A stretch of DNA of 64,000 bases, taken from the NCBI GenBank assembly GCA_951394045.1, contig OX595996.1, positions 1,364,001 to 1,428,000 on the forward strand, written 5' to 3'. The notes beneath the pieces were generated by a model. The model did not search any database and had not been told where the DNA came from. It worked only from the letters and a program-made list of their open reading frames with translations. Shown in pieces: positions 12,201 through 21,094 of this stretch. A program made the position numbers and the translations under genes. The first letter of the stretch is position 1. Each line of letters starts with the position of its first letter. This DNA is from Nitzschia sp. DOCU1 (Eukaryota > Bacillariophyta > Bacillariophyceae > Bacillariales > Bacillariaceae).

Positions 12201-13414
12201 AAGGTCCTCTGTATTAACGGTATAGTCGCACTGAGCAGGTCGGACGGTACTGGGGCGTATTTGGCCCACTCCTGGCATAATTGAAAGAATAGAACAATTT
12301 GCTGGTGGCTCTGTGGGTCTTGCAGAGCCCGACAGACTTGTATCATTCCATGGGTCCGGACCTCTGTAGTTACTGCCTGGTAGGATCGAGGATCCATGGA
12401 GATGCTCCCGTGGGATCCCCCTCCACTCCCGCTTCCTGCCAAGAGAGCATCAGGAAGTACTGTCAGGCTGACATACAGAACCCACTGATAGACATCTCCC
12501 AGACTATGTGAAAAAGGGGAAGATTGAAAGGCTTCCGATGAGCTCAGCGTGCCTCGAACTCGTTCCAGGGCGTGAAGAATAATTGTCGCAATGGGTTCAG
12601 TGTCCGGAGAAGGGTCGGGATTTGGTGTATATCGAAGTCGGGCTGTCGTTACTGCCAGTGCGGAGGCCAAAGTTGCAATGAGGGGACGCATTGATGTTGA
12701 GCTTGGGGACGGATGGTGCAGATGGAACGCCAACGCCAGGTCGAAGAGCAAGCATGTTAACGTGAGGATCGTTACTTCGCACTTGATCCGATGTTCATTT
12801 TCTTCTATCGTTGGAGCAGTCATGCGGGGCTCATAGTTCTGAAAAATGAGACCGAGAGACGAATTCGGGTAGAAACGTTGCCATGTTTGAATATAATGTA
12901 TGTATCGATGACGCAGCAGGTGCCCGTCGATGGGTGTCTCCCCTTCCGCCGTCACCACGAGAAGGACCGGAGGCTCCAACTCGACATCCATAGCTTCGAT
13001 CATTTTGACACGACGTAGGCGGTGGACAAGAGTCTGCGCAGCAAAAAGTGCTTCTGCAAAGTGCACTGGTTGATGGTGGCTGGGAGATTGAGTGGCCGAG
13101 GTAGCAAATGACGCCAAAAGCGTTAAGCAGCATAGCCAAGTGGAACCGACATCTTCTTTATCCAGCAAGGAGGGGGGCACCGTTGCACCAGCTGGAGCGT
13201 TGTGCGCACCATCACGGATTCGTTTGATCGTAGATTGTACTTTCCGACGAACATTTCGTGTTTGGAATTGCAAAAGAAACTCATGGGCTTTGGGAGCACT
13301 TATTTCTCCATGCTGCTGATGAAGGTTCTGCTGCGGATTCAGAGAATACAAAGCTGACAGCGCCGAACGCAAATTCGGAAGCAAAACAGGCTGGTGGTCG
13401 GATATTGAAGCCAT
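9218..13414 (-). CDS. transportin-3/importin-13-like karyopherin beta
   Basis: A single-exon frame of 1398 residues. The N-terminus has the layout of the transportin-SR/importin-13 family: ALSALYSLNP, then a helix with AHEFLLQFQ, later EALFAAQTLVHRLR, matching the family's 'aL..ly....' and 'FFAAQTLR' signatures. The rest is alpha-helical and Leu-rich, as expected of HEAT repeats, with the usual weakly conserved middle. It would carry cargo such as SR-type proteins through nuclear pores under Ran control. It is much longer than the usual 900-1000 residues; part of the excess is a Lys/Ser/Gln-rich stretch near residues 440-490 (SNKSKKRQKEVLQERT). The start is the first Met (MASISDHQPV). A degenerate copy of residues roughly 475-540 lies at 46740-46945. 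Confidence 0.75.
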   Translation of the reverse strand: MASISDHQPVLLPNLRSALSALYSLNPQQNLHQQHGEISAPKAHEFLLQFQTRNVRRKVQSTIKRIRDGAHNAPAGATVPPSLLDKEDVGSTWLCCLTLLASFATSATQSPSHHQPVHFAEALFAAQTLVHRLRRVKMIEAMDVELEPPVLLVVTAEGETPIDGHLLRHRYIHYIQTWQRFYPNSSLGLIFQNYEPRMTAPTIEENEHRIKCEVTILTLTCLLFDLALAFHLHHPSPSSTSMRPLIATLASALAVTTARLRYTPNPDPSPDTEPIATIILHALERVRGTLSSSEAFQSSPFSHSLGDVYQWVLYVSLTVLPDALLAGSGSGGGSHGSISMDPRSYQAVTTEVRTHGMIQVCRALQDPQSHQQIVLFFQLCQEWAKYAPVPSDLLSATIPLIQRTFQSDNPHFDVMEASMGYWIAIMEGGSLTVEQVLASSLLQKSQSSQQPNKKKQSNKSKKRQKEVLQERTTEDHQKEAEMEVQHRNESALYLAKETIHAVRRLASQELHGVQDTHDEVAGEGAVGGIVACANACLLFLVEPASANSVSLPERLNLARFICEGIQELCQSRSRSVRSFAAETLYNLHFIVLKVLSDTQATPFFSNEMANILVHHFYTCSVSLAHGCRYPEDYFVDLATNNDDELENERNDVRDILRTLAGTVTCSQDGATIKSTSLPAVEFASEILSRLVHAFTDPIISEAESKEIARSHLEWVLHAFSALARPLIARAEAYRRATPHSSQEDVTIRMTLTALRTAGQRLAAAFPRASLSEMLPLSRLYDLALASYSPMLAALSGTTFYHEVVSVVGVGIDAAAASLLVIPELVAPSSLRSSRFDVRGAMRSPGGEDHVGCLAIMRMANHNQEMAGIFIRAKSNVAVELCELHERLKVFEQERGRGVLHGRGVLPKSRRILLGVICGLERDTQGEAGASQHLQRMLENCANQISRLSNSGGLTVDLVFQVAEATFDLASFDPAMISSLFESPATAQCLEVLLKLGSFCYYHMSDPSIPFEVIFQWNRLRAALFCLFVSTGNPDLPHPVQNLVVALTQAECDSIVKQCNFGPSSSSAIYREDLICEDVIPAGVFLHAVCQILVKGTSRNLPLATMPNCINVLHQCKGHILNVMLQQCPNPMAKGSFEDPRPIVAEAWLLAVIQLMKALSVDKLSGGEWTNAVSGLAAETCFVCVQLLLFPSLGKTQEDRANDPGSSVDGPNMLVTLEFFEVFFGLGPSLLHLAADMLIERFPVERSSLQTYTDEPRAGGVAIIVAAIFRAAQGALPPWAVECMPGIFSSLYNGALNGDLEAFTHVIHMSMSVRRSLDDSVFCGSVGPGSLFSGRFFDTMGEKAKTTFLHELVETAKSNSPACWKRLKSTIKQACGGKKKETDFRQRPGLTKLEGLDRV

Positions 13415-13832
13415 TTTTTGTCATATCCTTGCTGCGTCGCGGCCCCTCGTGATGCGAATGTACCTTCCTTGCTTGCCGCGGTCATTGTCGGCACGATAAT
13501 TCGAAACCTTCGATGGATTTTTTTGTGGCTCACGTTCGTTGGCGTTGCTCGAGTCCCGGGTTCATGGCTTCCCTAAACAACAAACTCAGTCACGGATACT
13601 TCCGTTGAGTTCTACGTGAAAAGAGTGCTACGATTTCATGTGCCATCGTGCGTTAGGTCATCGATTTTCCGTTGTTCGCAGTATCTGCCACCAACGTGAG
13701 AATCCTGTTTCTCTCGAGTCGTCAACAACAACAACCTTCTCTACTAGCTACGGACAAATCAATCATTGCGGAATAGACTCGATTTCATTTCAGTATTGTC
13801 AAGCTAGAGCAGTTTGAAGACCTCTCGTAACC
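13415..13832. promoter_or_regulatory. divergent promoter region, karyopherin / DUF4116 gene
   Basis: 418 bp between two divergent start codons. Both promoters must lie here. No distinct motif or repeat was seen. Confidence 0.4.
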
Positions 13833-16004
13833 ATGGCCCTTGAATCTTTCTTTGCGGGGAATTGCACTGCGGACGAGATAAAGCAGACGAAAGAAAGGTG
13901 TGATCTGATTTTGGAATGCAAACATCAAATCGAGTATTGGAAGTCCAAACTCGAAGTTCTGGAGGATGAACAGACTACTTTTATCAAGCTAGCGCGTCTA
14001 CGAATCGACGCTTGCACAACATGGCGAAGTCTCACCCGAAGGGAGCGGATGGAAAAGAAGTTCATTCTCGCGGCACTCGAAGCGCCAGAGTTGCCCAGTG
14101 CTCTTGCGGAGTTTCAAAGCTCATCCTTCCCACCCCACATTCGGCTGGATCGAGAGATTCTACTAGCACGGGTGAAACGCTCGGATTTTGGACGAGATCC
14201 TTCGCTCTTTCGTCGATCCCACGAAAACCAGGAGGAAGAGGCAGGCGTGATGGATCGCTACTTTTTTGTTCCCCCTCGACTGCGGTCGGACAAGGAGGTT
14301 ATCCTGGCAATCTTGCCAAAGTATCCCCATGTGATTGAATGTATGGCCAGCAATTTGAGAGATGATGAAGATGTCTTGAAAGAGCTGCTGATGTGCCACC
14401 CTGGGTCTACCCTGCCCAAAAATTTCATCCAGCACTTTAGTGATCGAATCCGATCGTCCCCCAGCATCATGCTCGATGTCGTCCTCAAACATCCGTCGGG
14501 GGTCCCGGCTCTAGGTTTTTGCGGGCAAGATTTGCGTAATGACAAACAGTTTATATTGAATGCCATTTCTCGGGCTAAAGAATATTCCTCTGAGAGCGAA
14601 ACTCATGTGCTGCGGTATGCATCTCATCGTCTGCGGGCAGACCGCGACGTCGTGGATCGGGCTATTGATCAATCTGGCCTCAACCTGAAACATGCATCGT
14701 ATCAGCTACGCCGTGATCGAGAATTGGTTGTGAAAGCGGCACAACAGAATGGAAAGGCTTTTCGATACTGCCTACCAGGACCCGTCAAGGACGAGTTGCT
14801 TTGCGACCGAGATTTTTTGTTGCAGATTGTGGAATCTTGTCCGAACTATGTTTTTAGGAACTGCAGCGACGACTTTCGGAACGATCAAGAACTACTTAGA
14901 AAGGCTGCAATTCATGGGCTAGACTGGGACTTGATGCCCCTTCACCTCCAACGGGATGAAGAATTCCTCTGTCAGATTGTGAGGCAAGCGCCTATGCGGT
15001 ACTTGGAGCTGCATGAATCCGTCCGGGAAATCTTCACAATAGCATTGGCTGTCTTCCAAGCTGTCGATGCAGACGATGACGAGCTTTTGGAGGCAACAGA
15101 GCAATGTCCGCAACTTTTGTCCGATCGAGATGCCATGTGGGTAATTGCCAACAAGGCGAAAACGGAAATCATTTCGGAAACTATACAGTTTTCTCCAGTC
15201 AGTATCCGAAGTGACAAGGAACTGATGCTACAGGCTATCAAAACAGACTCTGTTGCGTTTGAATTCTGTACTGACGAGTTGCAGCATGATCTCGACATTG
15301 TACTGGCAGCTGTTCCGACTTCCTTGTACTTGGTACCTGAAACATACCAAGTAGAACACCCTGACATTGTCAGAGTTGCAATTGAGAAGACTGACAGTAG
15401 TGACTTGTGGATGACATACGATGATATCTGTGACACTCTTTGGAGCACTCGAGAGATCGCAAAAGCTTGGCTTGCCAAGGGCGGGGACTGGTTGAATGAC
15501 AATTTCCCGGAAGAATACGAAAATGACGAGGAGCTCTTGCTCACTGTGGCAGAGTGCAATTGGTCAGAATTCGAGTTTGCTTCCGATGCGTTGAAGAATG
15601 ACAAGAAGTTTATGCTACGGGCCGTGGGTATCGACGGACGAATCATTCGAGAAGCTTCCGAAGATCTTCGCCATGACTACGACATTGCACTGGCGGCGTT
15701 TAGTCGCGATATTCGTGCTCTCCAATTTTTCTCGGGGGCTGAAGACTTTGAGTTTATGTGTGGATTTTCCAAGTGGGTACGACAGCAAATTGAGGACTAC
15801 AAGACGTTCACTAATGAATTCGCTTCAAAAATCGTGAAACCACGGGCGACAGATGGGGCGTGCCACCTGGGGTTATTGAACCAAGGCCCAGAAACACTCT
15901 CATCTTTCCTTGAGTCTTTGGTCGGTTTCCTCGGTTTACCGGGATCTGAGCGCCTGGAGATGATGGAGACGGCGTCCAAGAATATGTTGGCATGGGGGCT
16001 ATAA
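13833..16004 (+). CDS. DUF4116 repeat protein
   Basis: A single-exon frame of 723 residues. After a helical N-terminus of about 110 residues it becomes a run of about 45-50-residue modules of the form 'l..D.efll.ai...g..l.~as..LR.Dr.vv..av'. Examples are RLRADRDVVDRAI, QLRRDRELVVKAA, DDFRNDQELLRKAA, ALKNDKKFMLRAV and DLRHDYDIALAAF. This is the DUF4116 repeat pattern, common in protists and giant viruses; its molecular function is unknown. A helical solenoid for protein binding is likely. There is no signal peptide or membrane segment. The start codon is the first Met after an in-frame stop and sits in the context ACCATGG. Confidence 0.8.
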   Translation: MALESFFAGNCTADEIKQTKERCDLILECKHQIEYWKSKLEVLEDEQTTFIKLARLRIDACTTWRSLTRRERMEKKFILAALEAPELPSALAEFQSSSFPPHIRLDREILLARVKRSDFGRDPSLFRRSHENQEEEAGVMDRYFFVPPRLRSDKEVILAILPKYPHVIECMASNLRDDEDVLKELLMCHPGSTLPKNFIQHFSDRIRSSPSIMLDVVLKHPSGVPALGFCGQDLRNDKQFILNAISRAKEYSSESETHVLRYASHRLRADRDVVDRAIDQSGLNLKHASYQLRRDRELVVKAAQQNGKAFRYCLPGPVKDELLCDRDFLLQIVESCPNYVFRNCSDDFRNDQELLRKAAIHGLDWDLMPLHLQRDEEFLCQIVRQAPMRYLELHESVREIFTIALAVFQAVDADDDELLEATEQCPQLLSDRDAMWVIANKAKTEIISETIQFSPVSIRSDKELMLQAIKTDSVAFEFCTDELQHDLDIVLAAVPTSLYLVPETYQVEHPDIVRVAIEKTDSSDLWMTYDDICDTLWSTREIAKAWLAKGGDWLNDNFPEEYENDEELLLTVAECNWSEFEFASDALKNDKKFMLRAVGIDGRIIREASEDLRHDYDIALAAFSRDIRALQFFSGAEDFEFMCGFSKWVRQQIEDYKTFTNEFASKIVKPRATDGACHLGLLNQGPETLSSFLESLVGFLGLPGSERLEMMETASKNMLAWGL

Positions 16005-16479
16005 GTCGACGGGGACCTACTAGGAGAATCGACTATCGCTTGGTCGAGTCATAGTAGTGTAGAAATCTATGCTCCGACTAACGTAGTACAACACGTGCCA
16101 TTATTCAAATCATAGGGCTTTTATTGTGGTATGGACCTGGTTGTTACTTATATTCCTCTACTCTAGCACAATGAAAGGTTACTTCTAGTGTTCTTCATTT
16201 CAGATCAAACAAAGCAAACACTACTATCTGCAACCCCACGCAGATGTCGAAGTAGTCGGCAAACTCGACTTTTGTTACCAGGTATACCAGGTAAGGCATA
16301 CCAGGTACTATATGTACAGTAGGATGTGCGGCCTCGATCTTTCTCCCATAGTTAGTTACTCTCTTGGTGGTCACTCAAAGACTAAGCTACAGGTTTGACT
16401 TTGCAGATGAGACCCAAGTTCTATAAAACACAATATATATTCGTAGTAGATGAAAGAAGGATGCCCCCCAATCAAACTA
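16005..16479. other. intergenic region with TACCAGGTA repeats
   Basis: Convergent 3' region. It contains three close copies of TACCAGGTA at about 16277-16310. No gene was recognised. Confidence 0.4.
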
Positions 16480-17548
16480 TTCTGGCTGTGCGGCCTAACA
16501 AACAACAACAAGAAGCCACGAATCTCTCAATTGTTGGCAGTTGACCAACCCCTATTCTCGCTAAGCTACAGTACTTCCCCACTCTCAGTGCAAAAGATGA
16601 AATCCGTGAAAGCCCAAAGCCTTTTCTGATCATCGTCAGAATCCAAATCAAAAACAAAATCCAGGTTGCCCAAAGTATGAGGACGACGCAAAAGAACTTG
16701 AATTTCACAAGCCTCATACAACGTGAAGCTGCCCCTATTTGTTCTGTTTGGGTGACACCAGTGCTGGGAGGTGTGCACCATGAACGGCTGCTTGCACGTA
16801 TTGCAGAGGCTTTTTAAGTGGTGGTTCAATTGACAGGTGGGACTGCAAAAAGATGAACACAATTTTTCTGGCACAATAATTTTTGAACCAAATAGATCTT
16901 CCAGATAAGCGGCATGCCTAACGGGGCCTGTGATCCAAGATTCAATTTCACCTAGAAATACCTGAAGTGACTCCAAGTGTTCCATGAACATATGCAAGAA
17001 TGGCACTAGCACATCATCTTCAAGGCGCAATGCCTTTTTCATGTAGTCGTGGTAGTTTGGCAATCCTTGAAACTTACCATCGCTCGGGAAGTCTAAGCCA
17101 GTTGCTGGAACAACATCCAGAAGTCCCGGTAGCAGTGTTGGAGGGGCTCCGACTTCCCAGCAGTCATATTGAGGCTTGATGCTCACTTCTATGAAGCGGG
17201 CACATTCGACAGTCTTGCAAAAAACTTCTTGGAAGGAAATACGAGAAACAAAAAATCCTTCAAAATCTTGATCTCTATGTCCTTTGCATCGCTGCCATAT
17301 CTCTTGGTTGGTTGCGATCAATGCATGTGACATCTGGAGTAGTTGCGGAAGATCGTAGCTACATTTTTTATCGCGGATCTGAGAAGTCAATTCTTCGCGT
17401 GCCTCCATACGAGCCTTCATTAGAAAGTCGTCCGCATTGAAATCGACCTTGCAATCTTTATCCATCTTTTCATCTTCAGTCATCTTTTCTCATTTAGAAG
17501 TGAACCATAAAGTTAATATTGTAAATGGATGCGATGATGGCTCACTTA
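16480..17548 (-). repeat. arm A of an inverted gene duplication
   Basis: This arm matches 22568-23620 in reverse orientation. The match covers the coding region, about 65 bp of 5' flank including GTGAGCCA.CATCGCATCC, and part of the 3' flank (GGTTG.TCAACT.CCAACA, then a GTTGTTGTTT tract). Confidence 0.75.
16566..17483 (-). CDS. unknown protein with C-terminal Cys/His cluster, copy A
   Basis: 305 residues, single exon; no family recognised. It is a paralogue of the gene at 22639-23541. Conserved blocks include VDFNADDFLMKARMEA near the N-terminus, LPQLLQMSHALI, LDFPSDGKF, and VLVPFLHMFMEHLESLQVF at about residues 160-178. A Cys/His-rich region follows, with the order C-x3-C-x3-H-x6-C-x2-C-K-x-P-F-x3-H, suggesting a zinc-binding fold by inference only. 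The start is supported because the ATG aligns with the start of copy B after the shared GAGAAAAG leader. There is no signal peptide or membrane segment. The central helical part and the absence of enzyme motifs give no clear function. Confidence 0.7.
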   Translation of the reverse strand: MTEDEKMDKDCKVDFNADDFLMKARMEAREELTSQIRDKKCSYDLPQLLQMSHALIATNQEIWQRCKGHRDQDFEGFFVSRISFQEVFCKTVECARFIEVSIKPQYDCWEVGAPPTLLPGLLDVVPATGLDFPSDGKFQGLPNYHDYMKKALRLEDDVLVPFLHMFMEHLESLQVFLGEIESWITGPVRHAAYLEDLFGSKIIVPEKLCSSFCSPTCQLNHHLKSLCNTCKQPFMVHTSQHWCHPNRTNRGSFTLYEACEIQVLLRRPHTLGNLDFVFDLDSDDDQKRLWAFTDFIFCTESGEVL

Positions 17549-17849
17549 TTGAGGTATGATGTACTACTAGCGATTTCAATAGACGAGTGATGCTTCTCAA
17601 AAATCAAAAAAGGCGGTGAGTCGAAGTAATCCCAGATTGACAAATACAAATACATACTTACATATGGTACGTGTGATAGTTGCTTAAGTACCTTTTCACT
17701 GGTCGTGCATCGGATCGAGTAAGTCCATTATCCAATCACCACCTTCCACGTGCGAGCGCTGGATACCCATACCAGTATGCGCGTGCTGGTGTGCGCGTAT
17801 CGGATCTTGGATCTTTGGTGTCGGGGATTGATGAGGCCCGTTCTTTACG

Positions 17850-17868
17850 TGCGGACTTTTGGTCCGCA
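17850..17868. repeat. hairpin 1, TGCGGAC / GTCCGCA
   Basis: A perfect 7-bp inverted repeat with loop TTTTG. Confidence 0.85.
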
Positions 17869-17900
17869 ACGACCGTTATCGCAGTTTTCCCGCCCAAAAG

Positions 17901-17920
17901 TGCGGACTTTTCGGTCCGCA
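17901..17920. repeat. hairpin 2, TGCGGAC / GTCCGCA
   Basis: A perfect 7-bp inverted repeat with loop TTTTCG. Confidence 0.85.
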
Positions 17921-17937
17921 AGTGCCAAAGAAAATAT

Positions 17938-17958
17938 TGCGGACTCTTTTTGTCCGCA
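17938..17958. repeat. hairpin 3, TGCGGAC / GTCCGCA
   Basis: A perfect 7-bp inverted repeat with loop TCTTTTT. A further half-site GGTCCGCA follows immediately. Confidence 0.85.
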
Positions 17959-17973
17959 CCAGGTCCGCACTGT

Positions 17974-18012
17974 TTGAATCCCTCGACTCTTCCATTGAAT
18001 CCCTCGACTCTT
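17974..18012. repeat. 18-bp direct repeat, period 21
   Basis: TTGAATCCCTCGACTCTT occurs twice, at 17974-17991 and 17995-18012, separated by CCA. Confidence 0.85.
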
Positions 18013-18571
18013 AGAAATGAATCAATGGACTCCGGTTCAGGACCACCCATCGCAGCACTCATCTCAAAAATGCACAAGAGCGGCAAGCATTCAGCTTCAA
18101 CCATTTAATCCCAAACGACACATGGCATCGGTAAGTTTGCAGCATTTGAAGACAATTTAATGCTTTGCATTGCTGGACAATCCAGTTGGAATCAGCCAAC
18201 AATCAGTCAACTTTCCTTACTCTTATTGTGTGTCACCATGGATCGGGACCGCTGCTCTCATCAGCATGCAAGGCTTTTCCTTCCTTTTATTGGCGGCTGG
18301 TGGTACTGCAGCACGTCTACAGTCACCATCATCGGTGATGTGGTTGTTGCTGTCATCGTGTCTAGAGGGAAACTGCTTGTGGAGACGTAATTGAATCGAA
18401 TTGATTCGCAGTGGAGGGAACCGAATTGAAATGCATTCGATTACTTTGAATAGAATCGGATTACATCGAATCAATTTGATTAGATTGACTTGCGAGCAAT
18501 CGAGGCGACGGCGTCCGCAAGCGTAAAGAATGAAAGAGTCCGCAAAGTTAACGGCCCAGGATAACCGCCGT

Positions 18572-18591
18572 TGCGGACTAAAAAGTCCGCA
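18572..18591. repeat. hairpin 4, TGCGGAC / GTCCGCA
   Basis: A perfect 7-bp inverted repeat with loop TAAAAA. Single GTCCGCA half-sites lie just upstream near 18510 and 18537. Confidence 0.85.
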
Positions 18592-18752
18592 AGCTGCAAG
18601 AACCCCACTGAGAGAGATCTTGCTTGACGATGGTTCTGCAAAAGTCCATTTCGAACTTCAGACATCACCACAAGGATGTTGCCACTCTTGTCAACACCAC
18701 ATCGATGGTCCTCTCCTCTCAAACCCATGACTTTGAAGGCTCACATAATAGC

Positions 18753-21020
18753 ATGAGCATAAAAGATGATCGCAGTGAAAGGGAAGTCTTTTTGGCGGCA
18801 TACACGGATCGTCTTTCTGGGCGACCTGGTCGCGATCGGATTCGATTTCACGTATCTTGCAGTCGCCCGGGCAGTATCGTCAAGGCTCGTCTAACGAGTT
18901 CCATCTGTGCGGATCCAAACCCTCAAGGCCCTGGTGTACAGGAAGTTGATGCGACAGAATGGTTCTCTCCAGTGGAGTTTTTGGCGGACCCTCAGCCAAT
19001 CCAACGAGGGTCGTATGCTGTATCTCAAGATCCGATTCGTTGCACCGAGGCCAAGGTCAAAGTTAGTATCTGGGTATACATTACCTCGCGAACGATCTTT
19101 AAGTCCAGCAATCAGTCTATTTGGAGCTGGGGTCATGAAAGGACACTGGCCCTATGTGTCAATTCCGAGGGACAACTGCTCGTTTCGTCCTCTTCAAAAA
19201 CACTGATCATTACCGATGATGCCCTGCCGCTGCGTAAATGGTTTCACTGCCAGGTACATATAAACAGTGACCAAAATTATTGTCAACTGGAAGTGTACAC
19301 TCAAAAGGGAAAGATGTACTGTTATCATCGAATGGGCTCAAATCAGAAAGATCGCGTTCCAAACGAAGGATTCCATGGACTTTTCTATCTTGCCAAGGAC
19401 GGAAGCTTCAATGGCAGGCTCGAGGCACCTCGCATCGCTACGTGGCAGGATGAAACACTTGTTGCCTGGGATACACATAAGAATATGACTGGATGGACGA
19501 TTCCAGCTACTGTTGCCAATGAAAGCACGATATCAAGCACACCTCTGGTACTGTACAATCATCCGCTGCGTGGTGTCAAAGGTCGTTCCTGGGACGGGTC
19601 AGAGTTTTGTTGGAAACACAGACCCGGTCACTATGGAGCGATTCACTTTCATGATGATGATATCTATGATTTTGGGTGGAAGTCAAACTTTACATGGGAT
19701 ATTCCTGTGGCCATTCCATCGGGTATTTACCTCGTACACCTTTCAACGGACGACGAACATGGTCAACCACATACCGAATCTTTACCACTCTTTGTTTGTG
19801 CATCCCTCGACGATTCAAAACCAAAGCCTACCAAGAAGGATCGACCCTGCGTTCTCGTTTCTACATTTACATACGTCATGTACGGAAGTCATGCTCGTGC
19901 AGATTTTGATGAGGATGCCTGGATGCATCGTGTTAAGGACTGGAATGCTTACCCCTACAATCCACAGCAGTATCCAAAATATGGCAGGTCTACCTATAAT
20001 TTTCATTCCGATGGTTCTGGTATTCATTTTGCTTCACACCGTCGTCCGCTCTTTAATATGCGACCCGGCTTTTTGACTTTTGGACACACGTCATGTTCAG
20101 GATTGCGGCATTTCCCCGCAGACTCTCATTTGATTGCCTTTCTACATCACCACCAAATCGACTTTGATATTGTGACGGACCACGAGTTGCATCAAGAAGG
20201 AGTCACCGCTATTGCGCGGTATACCACCCTGATTACGGGCAGTCACCCCGAATACCATTCTCTGGAAAGCTTGAATGCACTGCAAAGTTTTCGAGATGAC
20301 CATGGTGGTAATTTGGTGTATCTCGGTGGCGATGGCTTCTACTGGCGAATTGCGGCAGCAGTGCCATCCTCTGCCGACGATACGATCTCTCTTCTAGAAA
20401 TTCGTCGCGCCGAAGATGGCGTGCGTACATGGGCAGCCGAGCCGGGGGAGTATTATCACGTCCTGGGCGACAACCCCATTGCTGGATATGGTGGACTGTG
20501 GAGGCGCCTGGATCGACCACCGCAACAACTCGTGGGCGTAGGTTTTACCGCCCAAGGAACCTTTGTCGGTATGCCGTATCGACGTACTTGCTACGAAAAA
20601 GACATGGAGTGGGTGTTCAAAGGTTTGGAGAGCCATGAGACATTGGGTGATTTTGGTCTGAGTGGTGGTGGGGCGGCAGGCTTTGAGCTGGATCGGATCG
20701 ATCGTCGTCTTGATGGAGGGGAGCACAAAATATGGATCCTGGCACAAGCCCACGATGACAAACATCAATTTATGTTTGTTCCGGAAGAAATCTTGACAAC
20801 TTATTCGAACCTGTCGGGTTTGACGGAAGATGAAGCTCGGCGGGCAGACATGATTTATTTTGAGACAGAATCCGGAGCCAAAGTCTTTTCAGCGGGCTCC
20901 ATCACTTTTTGTGGAAGTCTGCCTTGGAACAACTTTGATAATACGATTTCCGTCCTAGTCCATAACGTCATTCGACGCTTCATGGAAACAAAAGATGGCA
21001 GCAAAAGTGATGCTGAATGA
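18753..21020 (+). CDS. N,N-dimethylformamidase large-subunit-like protein
   Basis: 755 residues from the chosen Met (MSIKDDRSER), close to the roughly 760 of bacterial DMFase large subunits. The frame stays open 43 codons further upstream (18624), but that part runs into the hairpin region and is unlike the family. Family-like blocks are AYTDRLSGRPG at about 16-26 followed by RIRFHVSCSR, CADPNPQGPG, a lectin-like beta region in the first third, and the C-terminal DMFA2-type domain with STYNFHSDGSG, RPLFNMRPGF, DFDIVTDHELH and GGDGFYWR. Bacterial DMFase hydrolyses dimethylformamide using a mononuclear iron held by Tyr and Glu residues; I cannot assign these ligands reliably here. No small-subunit gene is visible in the window. 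No intron and no targeting signal were seen. The true substrate is probably another amide. Confidence 0.78.
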   Translation: MSIKDDRSEREVFLAAYTDRLSGRPGRDRIRFHVSCSRPGSIVKARLTSSICADPNPQGPGVQEVDATEWFSPVEFLADPQPIQRGSYAVSQDPIRCTEAKVKVSIWVYITSRTIFKSSNQSIWSWGHERTLALCVNSEGQLLVSSSSKTLIITDDALPLRKWFHCQVHINSDQNYCQLEVYTQKGKMYCYHRMGSNQKDRVPNEGFHGLFYLAKDGSFNGRLEAPRIATWQDETLVAWDTHKNMTGWTIPATVANESTISSTPLVLYNHPLRGVKGRSWDGSEFCWKHRPGHYGAIHFHDDDIYDFGWKSNFTWDIPVAIPSGIYLVHLSTDDEHGQPHTESLPLFVCASLDDSKPKPTKKDRPCVLVSTFTYVMYGSHARADFDEDAWMHRVKDWNAYPYNPQQYPKYGRSTYNFHSDGSGIHFASHRRPLFNMRPGFLTFGHTSCSGLRHFPADSHLIAFLHHHQIDFDIVTDHELHQEGVTAIARYTTLITGSHPEYHSLESLNALQSFRDDHGGNLVYLGGDGFYWRIAAAVPSSADDTISLLEIRRAEDGVRTWAAEPGEYYHVLGDNPIAGYGGLWRRLDRPPQQLVGVGFTAQGTFVGMPYRRTCYEKDMEWVFKGLESHETLGDFGLSGGGAAGFELDRIDRRLDGGEHKIWILAQAHDDKHQFMFVPEEILTTYSNLSGLTEDEARRADMIYFETESGAKVFSAGSITFCGSLPWNNFDNTISVLVHNVIRRFMETKDGSKSDAE

Positions 21021-21094
21021 TGCTCACGTTGAGCCACCCTCTAGGTCTAACGGAATTGAAATGGAGATAGCAATACTACTTCATCCAATTTCGA

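Larger units (their letters stand above)
17484..18752. other. repeat-rich intergenic region
   Basis: About 1.27 kb with no convincing gene. It holds the 5' flank of arm A, four perfect GCGGAC/GTCCGC hairpins plus half-sites, an 18-bp direct repeat of period 21 bp at 17974-18012, and a stretch of degenerate GAATCGA/GATTCGA motifs at about 18390-18490. The 3' end serves as the 5' region of the dimethylformamidase-like gene. Confidence 0.55.

Noticed and set aside
18160..18394. Short frames in the hairpin region
   Set aside because: Overlapping frames of similar length in two phases with no recognisable motif; probably chance.
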